A DNA stretch of 64,000 bases from Tenacibaculum sp. 190130A14a (GTDB taxonomy: Bacteria; Bacteroidota; Bacteroidia; Flavobacteriales; Flavobacteriaceae). The stretch covers positions 3,822,501-3,886,500 of the forward strand of contig NZ_OZ040189.1 of NCBI RefSeq assembly GCF_964048965.1, written 5' to 3'. The translations under genes were made by a program, and so were the position numbers. Under the pieces are notes generated by a model. The model made no database searches, was not told the DNA's origin, and saw nothing but the letters and a program-made list of their open reading frames with translations. Positions 45,802 to 53,403 of the stretch are shown one piece after another (positions within the stretch are counted from its first letter, which is position 1; each line of letters begins with the position of its first letter).

Positions 45802-47876
45802 TGAGTAACAGAAACTACAATGTATTTTTTAATACCCATACCGTAAGTGGTATTGTTATTAGTGTTGCTTTGTATGTGATATTTTTTGCAGGAGCTTTTG
45901 CTCTATTCAAAGATGAAATAGAAGCATGGGAAGAAGCAAAGCATTCGCAAAATATTGCTAGAGAAAACATCGACTTTGATTTTTTATTAAATAAACTATC
46001 AGAAAACAATCATCTTACAAGCAGAGACATTCGATTCAATTTAGGACATAATAGTGATAATATTTATGTGCTAATGGATGCAGCTAAAGACACATTAAAT
46101 GTTCCTGCAGAAGCCAAGGGATTTACCTATCTCTCTGTAGATGTTAACTCAGCAAAAACAGCTACCTATACTGAAAAATATAGTTTAGGAGAGTTCTTAT
46201 ATCGTTTACACTTTTTTGCTCAAATTCCAACATTTGGGGTGTATCTTGCCGGTTTCGTTTCTTTATTTTTCCTCTTTGCAATCATAACAGGAGTTATCGT
46301 TCATTGGAAAAAAGTTATATCAAACTTTTACCAATTCAACCCTCAAGTAGTTTTAAAACGTGTTTGGACCGATGCTCATACTGCCTTAGGAATTATCGGC
46401 CTACCTTTTCAATTTATTTATGCCGTTACCGGAGCTTACTTTTGTTTGAGTATTCTTGTTTTGATTCCTGCTAATTTCTTATATAATGGTGATCAGAATA
46501 AACTAATGGAAGATTTACGTCCTGATCGTAAAGTTATTGAATGGGTTGCTAAAAGTGAAAAAGATATCCCTAGCATAAATAGTTTTGTTAAAAAAAATGC
46601 TGCTCAATGGGATCACTTTAACCCCGAATACCTTATTATAAAAAATTACGGAGGTGTTAATATGCAATATCTTCTTATAGGAGCTTTAAATACGGACAAA
46701 AGGTTTTTAAGCTCAGGAAGTATTATATACGATACCGCTACTCAAAAAACTAATATAAATAGAAATCCCAATAACGCTAAATATACTGATGACATTCAAT
46801 TATCAATGGGGCGTTTACACTTTGGTAATTTTGGTGGTAAAACAACCAAAGTTATCTACTTTATTTTAGCTTTAATTACTTGTTTTGTAATTATTACAGG
46901 TGTTTTAATTTGGATTGAGGCTCGAAATAAAAAGAGCATGTCATTAAAACAACGATTATATACTGCAAAAGTAGGGCATATTTATATGGCTATTTGTCTA
47001 TCTCTATTCCCTGTAATTGCACTTTTCTTCTTAGTTGTAAAACTGTTACCAGAGGCTTACCAAACTCAAAAAATGAGTATTTTATATACTTGGTTTTTCC
47101 TAGTTTGGTTGATAGCTACTATTTACTTTAGATTTAAAAGAAATAACTATTTTACAAATAAATTTACTTTACTATCTGGAGCTATTTTAGGATTTTTAAT
47201 TCCTATTTCTAATGGCGTTGTATCTAACAATTGGATTTGGAATACATATCAAGCAAAACAGTTTGACATTTTATCAGTAGATCTACTATGGATATTTCTT
47301 TCACTAATTGCCTTATTTGCTTATTTCAAAATAAAACCAAACGTACAAACTCAAAGTGCATTTGACAAACATCCTATAGATTATAAAAACCGAAAAGCTT
47401 TATTAGCTGAAGAAGCTAAAAAATCAACTTTAAAATTAACCAACAACGAGAGTGAAGACCTCTCAAAACACAAAAATCATATACCCATGAAAACAAAGAT
47501 TGTAATACTATGGATATTTTTAGGAATTGGATGGATAGTACATCATATGTACGGTTTATTCAACATCTATTATAATGAAACATTAGTAATGGAAGGTGCC
47601 ACTGGTGAAGCTCCATTAGTACATCATATTTATCGAATTTTATTTGAAGGAATGTGTTTACTTTTCGGACTATTAACATTAGAAGTTTCTAAAAAATGGT
47701 TTAAAGTAACTTCATTAGTTTGGGCTAGTATTGCTGCCTTATATAACGTATATCATTTCATTGAAGCTATTTTACATGAAAGTGGAAATGTTTCAGAAAT
47801 TTTTATGCTTACCCTTGTAGCAATAGCAAGTATATTCTTAGTAAAAAATATTTATGCTTGGACGAAAGAAAAATAA
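45801..47876 (+). CDS. PepSY-associated transmembrane protein, putative ferric-siderophore reductase
   Basis: A 691-residue inner membrane protein. Residues 1-~380 form the PepSY-TM unit: TM1 (VSGIVISVALYVIFFAGAFAL), a periplasmic PepSY part, RLHFFAQIP, WTDAHTALGIIGLPFQFIYAVTGAYFC, then GRLHFGNFGG and a TM ending IWIEARNK. The His-containing helices are thought to bind heme for reduction of ferric siderophores in this family. Residues ~390-540 add further membrane segments, and residues ~560-691 (starting MKTKIVILWIFLGIGWIVHHM) form an extra His-rich multi-helix part not usual in the family. Overlaps the DUF3649-like gene by 1 nt; terminator at its stop. Confidence 0.85.
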   Translation: MSNRNYNVFFNTHTVSGIVISVALYVIFFAGAFALFKDEIEAWEEAKHSQNIARENIDFDFLLNKLSENNHLTSRDIRFNLGHNSDNIYVLMDAAKDTLNVPAEAKGFTYLSVDVNSAKTATYTEKYSLGEFLYRLHFFAQIPTFGVYLAGFVSLFFLFAIITGVIVHWKKVISNFYQFNPQVVLKRVWTDAHTALGIIGLPFQFIYAVTGAYFCLSILVLIPANFLYNGDQNKLMEDLRPDRKVIEWVAKSEKDIPSINSFVKKNAAQWDHFNPEYLIIKNYGGVNMQYLLIGALNTDKRFLSSGSIIYDTATQKTNINRNPNNAKYTDDIQLSMGRLHFGNFGGKTTKVIYFILALITCFVIITGVLIWIEARNKKSMSLKQRLYTAKVGHIYMAICLSLFPVIALFFLVVKLLPEAYQTQKMSILYTWFFLVWLIATIYFRFKRNNYFTNKFTLLSGAILGFLIPISNGVVSNNWIWNTYQAKQFDILSVDLLWIFLSLIALFAYFKIKPNVQTQSAFDKHPIDYKNRKALLAEEAKKSTLKLTNNESEDLSKHKNHIPMKTKIVILWIFLGIGWIVHHMYGLFNIYYNETLVMEGATGEAPLVHHIYRILFEGMCLLFGLLTLEVSKKWFKVTSLVWASIAALYNVYHFIEAILHESGNVSEIFMLTLVAIASIFLVKNIYAWTKEK

Positions 47877-47902
47877 GCCTTCAAGGCTTATTTTTCTTTT
47901 TC
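47871..47902 (+). terminator. terminator overlapping the PepSY-TM stop
   Basis: AATAAGCC (47872-47879) pairs with GGCTTATT (47885-47892), then TTTCTTTTT; the stop codon is in the 5' arm. Confidence 0.8.
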
Positions 47903-47919
47903 CTTAATTACCCTTCTTT

Positions 47920-48870
47920 ATGGAAATTGCTATTGCGAACAATGAAGCAGAGCAGTTTAAAAAAATTTTAACCCTACAATCGAAAACAAATGAATGTGGG
48001 TTAAAAACATCTACATATTTAATTAATACGACCTTTGGGAAAGGGAATGTTATTAGTTATTATTTCGATGGATTATTAATAAACATTATCAATGCTCAAT
48101 TTAAAGAGGATATACTCTTTACTGGAAAACACAACTTTAATACATTAGAATTATCTATTTTAACTCAAGGACAGAAAATTATACGAGTTTCTGAACTTAA
48201 AAATGACATTGTTTTGGAACAAAATGAAAGTTATCTCGTTTACGCCAATGATGTACAAGGGAAACTTATTTTTTACAAAGACAACCCTGTAAAAGAAATA
48301 AAAATTAGAATGTATGATGAGTTTATAAACAAACATCAATTACAACCAATTTTGTTTAAGGAGGAAGTAGCTGGTTTAAAAAAATTAAACAAAAGCTTTT
48401 CCATGCAATTGACTTCTAAAATGGAAGAAATTGTTACTGAAGTTTTAGGTAATACCCAACAAGGACTGTTAAAACGTCTTTTTTTAGAATCTAAAACACT
48501 CGAGTTATTAAATCAACAACTCAATTTTAAACACAAACAATCTGACAATCTATTAAAAAAAGTATATAAAGCAGAAGCCATAATTCAATCAAACATCCAT
48601 CAACAAATTACGATACAACAACTCTCCCGGAGGGTCCTACTAAATGAAAATGTGTTAAAAGTAGAATTTAAAAAAATATTTGGTTCTTCTATTTTCAATT
48701 ATAGTTTAGCCTTAAGAATAAAAAAAGCAAAACTTCTTTTAGCAAATACATGTAAACCCATCTACGAGATCGCAGATACTGTTGGATATAAAAACCCTAC
48801 GCACTTTACGGCAGCGTTTAAAAAAGCCGAAAAAATGACCCCGAAAGCTTATCGAAAAACATTTAATTAG
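47920..48870 (+). CDS. AraC-family transcriptional regulator (PchR-like)
   Basis: A 316-residue regulator with an N-terminal sensing region (1-~215) and a C-terminal AraC double HTH (~220-316; QITIQQLSRRVLLNENVLK, then IYEIADTVGYKNPTHFTAAFKKAEKMTPKAYR). Location between uptake and biosynthesis genes suggests a PchR/AlcR-type activator that responds to the ferric siderophore. A 9-bp direct repeat with 21-bp period at the biosynthetic promoter (62303-62332) is a candidate target. It lies 43 nt after the PepSY-TM gene, past a terminator. Confidence 0.9.
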   Translation: MEIAIANNEAEQFKKILTLQSKTNECGLKTSTYLINTTFGKGNVISYYFDGLLINIINAQFKEDILFTGKHNFNTLELSILTQGQKIIRVSELKNDIVLEQNESYLVYANDVQGKLIFYKDNPVKEIKIRMYDEFINKHQLQPILFKEEVAGLKKLNKSFSMQLTSKMEEIVTEVLGNTQQGLLKRLFLESKTLELLNQQLNFKHKQSDNLLKKVYKAEAIIQSNIHQQITIQQLSRRVLLNENVLKVEFKKIFGSSIFNYSLALRIKKAKLLLANTCKPIYEIADTVGYKNPTHFTAAFKKAEKMTPKAYRKTFN

Positions 48871-48905
48871 ATAAAAAAAGCCTCTTAAAAGAGGCTTTTT
48901 TTATC
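48870..48905. terminator. bidirectional terminator ending both iron operons
   Basis: A 36-nt perfect palindrome-like hairpin (arms of GATAAAAAAAGCCTCTT type around AA) with A/T tracts on both sides lies between the AraC gene and the last gene of the facing operon. Confidence 0.88.
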
Positions 48906-48907
48906 TA

Positions 48908-49825
48908 CTATGTTAATTTGTTGTTTCGTTCTGACCAAGCCTTATCTCTATATTCTTTTGCCATCTTTCCTCCATCAATATGATTCCAACCTGGTGGTTT
49001 TAACATATACTTTATCTTATCAGAAAAGGTTGGTGCTTTTTTTACATCATTCCACAATTCTTTCCACATTAGAAATTGAACATCTGAAAAACTCTCACTA
49101 TTCAATGTATCGTGCATAATTCCATAGCTTATTTTCTCATTGTCTAATTCTTTCTGAAAAGTTTTAAAAATGCGATCCCAAATACTAAATGTCTCTCCGT
49201 AATTTCTATCCAAATAAATATGGTTTTTTGCATGGTGTACCCTATGAACAGAGGGGGTAATTAAAATTTTATCTAACCATCTTTGCTTTCCTATCACCTT
49301 CTCATTAACATGCGTTAGAGTTGCATACAATCTTGCAACAGGCTCTATAACAAAAATCATAAATGGATGAAATCCTAAAATTGGTAACCAAATAAAGTTA
49401 AATGGGGTAAAAAACACATCAAAAACAGATCCTCTTGCGACCACCGTTAAGTTCATATCTTCTGCAGTATGGTGTACTCCATGAATGCACCACAACACCC
49501 TTACTTTATGCCCTAAATAATGAATAAAAAATACTGTAAAATCATATAACAAATAAGCTAAGACCCACACATACCATTGGTACCCTAAATCAAATAACCT
49601 GTTTTCATACAGCAAAAACATAGTTCCTACAATCATAACTTTTGATAATAAAAAGTATGGAATACTTTGCACTAAGTATGATATTATACTTACTACTCCT
49701 TCCTTTTTATGCTCTACATAATTGGTCGCAATCAATATTCCCCATTCAATAAGCATTAATGCTAAAACAATTACACTCATATGTTGTAATTGCCCCATAA
49801 TATTCTCAATTGATGATAAATCCAT
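48908..49825 (-). CDS. fatty-acid hydroxylase / sterol desaturase family membrane enzyme
   Basis: A 305-residue integral membrane di-iron oxygenase. The His clusters are complete: HYLGH, HGVHH and HRVHH, the last followed by NHIYLDRNYG. Four or more hydrophobic segments surround them. Family members hydroxylate or desaturate lipid chains, sterols or alkylglycerols. It is the last gene of the 11-gene siderophore operon, 21 nt after the RpfF-like gene, which suggests it acts on an acyl product of that enzyme or on a lipid linked to the pathway; this is inference. The substrate cannot be read from sequence. Confidence 0.85.
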   Translation of the reverse strand: MDLSSIENIMGQLQHMSVIVLALMLIEWGILIATNYVEHKKEGVVSIISYLVQSIPYFLLSKVMIVGTMFLLYENRLFDLGYQWYVWVLAYLLYDFTVFFIHYLGHKVRVLWCIHGVHHTAEDMNLTVVARGSVFDVFFTPFNFIWLPILGFHPFMIFVIEPVARLYATLTHVNEKVIGKQRWLDKILITPSVHRVHHAKNHIYLDRNYGETFSIWDRIFKTFQKELDNEKISYGIMHDTLNSESFSDVQFLMWKELWNDVKKAPTFSDKIKYMLKPPGWNHIDGGKMAKEYRDKAWSERNNKLT

Positions 49826-49846
49826 AATATAAAATTCTTCGAGGTA

Positions 49847-50671
49847 TTACTTATGTAATTTCTCTTTACGCAATTGCGCATTAATTATTAATTCCATTCG
49901 TCTTAGACTCTCCTTTTCCATACTCATACAAGCTTCTACCCACATATTAGTAATATCAAACAGCTCTTCCTTTTGAAGTGGAAATACTCGTTTTAAACAT
50001 TTGTAATGATTGTAGATAAAATGGAAGCTATTCTTAGAAATGTATTGGACAATAGCATCAAAACCTGCTACTTCCTTAAAAGCCATATTAATCAATCCTT
50101 TTTGTTGTAGTTGCTTAGCATCGTATACATCTCCACTATATAAAATATCCATTGCCGATGAAAGATTTATCTTTCTACACAAAAAACTATAGGCCCCCAT
50201 TCCTGGAAAAAGGTGAAACTTGTTTTCTGGTAAACAAAATTGGGCAGACTCTTTAGCTATAATGATGTCATGTGCCATTACACATTCAAAACCTCCTCCA
50301 TAAGCGTTTCCTTCTACCAATGCTATACTTAATACAGGGAGCCCAAAAGCATTGTGTATATTGTAAACAGCTTCAATGCATAAATCGGCATACTCTGCAA
50401 GTGCCTCTTTATTATTTTCTTTAATGTTTTTATAGAAAAAAGGTAAGTCTCCACCCATATTATAAACCTCATCATGAGAAGATGCAGAAACTAAATACTT
50501 TAACGGGTATTTATTATCGGCAAACATCATATGCATATCTTTCGACAAAATTTGAAACTCCTTTAAAACTTCTATTGAAAAATTGGGAACCCCACTCGTT
50601 TTTATTCTCCATAACACCATTTCATGCTCTGGATAATAGGCTACTTCAAAATTTTTATAATTCTTTATCAT
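49847..50671 (-). CDS. rpfF: DSF synthase-like crotonase (RpfF homologue)
   Basis: A 274-residue crotonase-fold protein that fits RpfF, the enzyme making cis-2-unsaturated fatty acid signals (DSF) from 3-hydroxyacyl-ACP by dehydration and thioester hydrolysis. Matching features in order: VYNMGGDLPFF (70-80), SIALVEGNAYGGGFEC (115-130), LPENKFHLFPGMGAYSFLCR (147-166), and a C-terminal ITNMWVEACMSMEKESLRRME. The two catalytic Glu of RpfF (E141, E161) correspond to E129 and E149, with the same spacing of 20. Its start overlaps the esterase gene by 17 nt. No RpfC/RpfG sensor is in the window. An ordinary enoyl-CoA hydratase is less likely because both Glu and the LFPGMGAYSF block are RpfF-specific. 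Confidence 0.83.
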   Translation of the reverse strand: MIKNYKNFEVAYYPEHEMVLWRIKTSGVPNFSIEVLKEFQILSKDMHMMFADNKYPLKYLVSASSHDEVYNMGGDLPFFYKNIKENNKEALAEYADLCIEAVYNIHNAFGLPVLSIALVEGNAYGGGFECVMAHDIIIAKESAQFCLPENKFHLFPGMGAYSFLCRKINLSSAMDILYSGDVYDAKQLQQKGLINMAFKEVAGFDAIVQYISKNSFHFIYNHYKCLKRVFPLQKEELFDITNMWVEACMSMEKESLRRMELIINAQLRKEKLHK

Positions 50672-51704
50672 TGTTCTTTTTCTTTCTTTTATAACTTTCT
50701 TTTAAAAAACTTGATATTTGTGCAACAGCCGCCTTTGAGGCTACCGTCTCTCGCAATGGATTTAGTACTATAAAATCATGTATTGTTCCTCCATACCTTG
50801 TAGAAATCACGGGTACTCCTGCTGTTCTTAGTTTTTTAGCATAAGCTTCTCCTTCGTCTCTTAACACATCATATTCTGCAGTAATTAAAAGTGTTTGAGG
50901 TAAATTTTGAAGTTCCTCTAAACTTGCTTTTAAAGGTGCTACTGTAGGTAATATTTGTGTTTCCTTTTTAGGAGTATACACATCCCAAAACCACTTCATA
51001 GTGGCTCTAGTTAAGTAATGTCCTTTAGAAAATCGTTCGTAAGAATTTGTATTCAAATTAGTATCGGTTACTGGATAGAGTAAAACCTGCCCTTGAATTT
51101 TAGGGAATCCTTTTCGTTTTGCCATCATGGTAACAGCAGTTGCCATATTACCACCTGCACTATCACCTCCAACAATAATATTATTAGAGTCTAAACCGTA
51201 TTTTTTTCCGTGTTTCGACACAAATAATGTAGCTGTATATCCTTCTTCATTTGCAACTGGATAACTTGCTTCTGGTGCTCTTGAATATTCAACAAAAACG
51301 ATTGCTACCTCAGCTTTTAATGCAATATCTCTCATTAGTCGCTTATGAGTTTCAAAACTATTAAACACCCATCCTCCTCCATGGAAATAAACTAATGTTG
51401 GTAATAGCTTCTTTGCTTTCTTTGGCTTTACTACTACCACATTCACTTCTTTATTTTCTTCTTTAAAAATGGCTTTGGTAAAACTTACTTTGTCATAGGT
51501 TAATGTAGAATCCTTTTGCATATTCTCCATAGCGGGTCTACCTATATTTAAAGGTAGTTTTTCTAATGGGGAGCCGTTATATGAATGTATTGCCTCTAAA
51601 AACTCTTGAACTGCTGGATCTAATCCATAGCTTCCTGCTAGTTTTGCTTGTGCATAGTTTTTGGTGCCTAAAAACAACAGCAACACAATTGTAATATATC
51701 TCAT
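50655..51704 (-). CDS. exported alpha/beta hydrolase, HSL (hormone-sensitive lipase) type
   Basis: A 349-residue esterase with a signal peptide (MRYITIVLLLFLGTKNYAQA), so it works in the periplasm or outside. HSL family features: HGGGW oxyanion motif (YFHGGGWVFNS), nucleophile Ser in GGDSAGGNMA, Asp in LLITAEYDVLRDEG and His in GGTIHDFIVLN. It could hydrolyse an acyl or ester group on a siderophore or lipid. It lies between the membrane acyltransferase (3-nt gap) and the RpfF-like gene (17-nt overlap) within the siderophore operon. Confidence 0.87.
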   Translation of the reverse strand: MRYITIVLLLFLGTKNYAQAKLAGSYGLDPAVQEFLEAIHSYNGSPLEKLPLNIGRPAMENMQKDSTLTYDKVSFTKAIFKEENKEVNVVVVKPKKAKKLLPTLVYFHGGGWVFNSFETHKRLMRDIALKAEVAIVFVEYSRAPEASYPVANEEGYTATLFVSKHGKKYGLDSNNIIVGGDSAGGNMATAVTMMAKRKGFPKIQGQVLLYPVTDTNLNTNSYERFSKGHYLTRATMKWFWDVYTPKKETQILPTVAPLKASLEELQNLPQTLLITAEYDVLRDEGEAYAKKLRTAGVPVISTRYGGTIHDFIVLNPLRETVASKAAVAQISSFLKESYKRKKKNNDKEL

Positions 51705-51707
51705 AAA

Positions 51708-52814
51708 TTAAGTAGTTGCTTGTTTGATAGCTTTTGATGAAATCTCTTTCTTTCGATTAAGTAACAAAATTCCTTTTTCTCTTAACCAAAGTATTCCGAA
51801 GGTTAGTAAAGTAATACCAATAATTATTGAAAGTAATTTTATTTGACTCGTTTGTGATGAAAACCCAAAGACTAAAACTCCCCAGTACACTAACACCCAT
51901 TGTATTAAATAAAAATAGGTAACATTCTTACTTGAATAATAGATAACATCGTATATCTTATTATGAGGTATATAAGTAACAAGTATATGCCCAAACCACA
52001 CTAAGAACAAGTTAACCCCAATTAAGGCAATTGTACCTCCTGGTCCTAAGTGATAATAGTCTCCAAAATGATAATCATAATTATAATAACATAAAGCCAC
52101 ACCAATAGCTATTGATAATATACCCGAAACAAGCATTCTTCTATAAGTCAATACAACATTGTTTCCACTTTCTTGATACCACATTCCAAAAAACAATCCC
52201 ATTAAAATAAATGACATCCATGGAAAAACTGGGAAATACACATTATAGTTTTTTCCCCATAATAAATCGCAGATATAATCTAATCCAACAATTCCTGGTC
52301 TATAACCACTTAATTCTCCCGAAAAGAATACAATAAACAAAGCTAAGATTAAAGCAGCGTATTTGTTTTTTATAAACTTTATAATAATTCCCATGATAAT
52401 TAGTGAGATTCCTGCTAGTTGTAAAATATCTCCTAATAATGTAAAAAATAACAGATTGTAAGAATCTCCAACAGTTAGTCCATTCCCTTCTATAAATGCT
52501 CTTGGGAAACCTCCAAACAACAACATTGGAATAGCAAACCTTAAAATATTCAGCAAGTATCCTTTCGCCAAAATATCTAATCCTCTTTTAAATATTTTAG
52601 TCATACTTAACTTACTTGAAAACACAAAAGAAAACCCCATTACTACTAAAAACATTGGAGTTCCTCTTTCCATTACTTGAGCTATTTTTCCTATCAATGT
52701 ATTGTTCCATGTATCCATTGTAGAATACACAATCATTACATGCACAGGAATCATAGATAAAACACTTATTCCTCTAGCCATATCAATAGCTAGTATTCTT
52801 TTTTTTGTATTCAT
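51708..52814 (-). CDS. membrane acyltransferase-like protein (DUF1624/HGSNAT-like)
   Basis: A 368-residue protein with about ten transmembrane segments. It opens with RILAIDMARGISVLSMIPVH, the start motif of DUF1624 and related heparan-alpha-glucosaminide N-acetyltransferase-like membrane proteins (acyltransferase-3-like clan), including the conserved Asp-Arg pair and His 24. Such proteins move acyl groups from the cytosol to substrates outside the inner membrane. In this operon it may acylate the siderophore or a lipid. It lies 3 nt after the nitroreductase and 3 nt before the esterase. Acyl donor and acceptor are unknown. Confidence 0.72.
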   Translation of the reverse strand: MNTKKRILAIDMARGISVLSMIPVHVMIVYSTMDTWNNTLIGKIAQVMERGTPMFLVVMGFSFVFSSKLSMTKIFKRGLDILAKGYLLNILRFAIPMLLFGGFPRAFIEGNGLTVGDSYNLLFFTLLGDILQLAGISLIIMGIIIKFIKNKYAALILALFIVFFSGELSGYRPGIVGLDYICDLLWGKNYNVYFPVFPWMSFILMGLFFGMWYQESGNNVVLTYRRMLVSGILSIAIGVALCYYNYDYHFGDYYHLGPGGTIALIGVNLFLVWFGHILVTYIPHNKIYDVIYYSSKNVTYFYLIQWVLVYWGVLVFGFSSQTSQIKLLSIIIGITLLTFGILWLREKGILLLNRKKEISSKAIKQATT

Positions 52815-52817
52815 TCT

Positions 52818-53402
52818 TTATTCTTTAAAATTCCAACTTAACTTCTTCGTTAATGGCTTTCTTTTTCTTTTTACTTCTGGGGTATCTTCTTTTATATGTC
52901 CCATAAAAAAGATGCCTAAAAATTGTTCTCCTTCTTTTAGATTTACTTGCTCTTTTCCATATGCTATCGTTGCTGGAGAAGAATCCCAATAACTCCCTAA
53001 GCCCAAAGATGTACAGCTTAACCACATATTTTGTACCGCACACGAAACCGCAGCAAGCTCTTCCCATTCCGGTAATTTGGCCTTTTTATTTGGCGCGAAA
53101 ACAATAGCGATTAATGTGGCGTTATTAGCATAGGTTTTTGTGGCTTCATATCGTTCATTAGAAAATTGTTTTTCTGTATACAACTTTCTATAATATGATG
53201 CCATAAACTGACTCAATTCTTCTTGATGTTTTCCATCCAACACTACAAAACGCCAAGGTTGTGTAACCATATGTGTTGGCGCCCATAATGCATTCGTAAC
53301 TACATTTTCTATAGTTTCTTTATCAATTTTCCTTGGAGCGTAATCGTATGCATAGGTACTTTTACGTTCTTGTATCACTTTTGTAAGTTCCTGAAAGTTC
53401 AT
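52818..53402 (-). CDS. nitroreductase family flavoprotein
   Basis: A 194-residue FMN-dependent oxidoreductase: VIQERKSTYAYDYAPRKID at the start, ALWAPTHMVTQPWRFVVLDG and an AVSCAVQNMWLSCTSLGLGSYW segment as in NfsB/YdjA-like proteins. Nitroreductases can reduce ferric complexes or flavins, so in the operon it might release iron or supply reduced flavin, but this is inferred from position. It starts 1 nt after the second NIS synthetase. A soluble cytosolic enzyme; no signal peptide. Confidence 0.87.
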   Translation of the reverse strand: MNFQELTKVIQERKSTYAYDYAPRKIDKETIENVVTNALWAPTHMVTQPWRFVVLDGKHQEELSQFMASYYRKLYTEKQFSNERYEATKTYANNATLIAIVFAPNKKAKLPEWEELAAVSCAVQNMWLSCTSLGLGSYWDSSPATIAYGKEQVNLKEGEQFLGIFFMGHIKEDTPEVKRKRKPLTKKLSWNFKE

Positions 53403-53403
53403 T

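Noticed and set aside
49847..50671. Call as ordinary enoyl-CoA hydratase
   Set aside because: The general crotonase fold fits, but both RpfF catalytic Glu with correct spacing and the LFPGMGAYSF block are present, which common hydratases lack.
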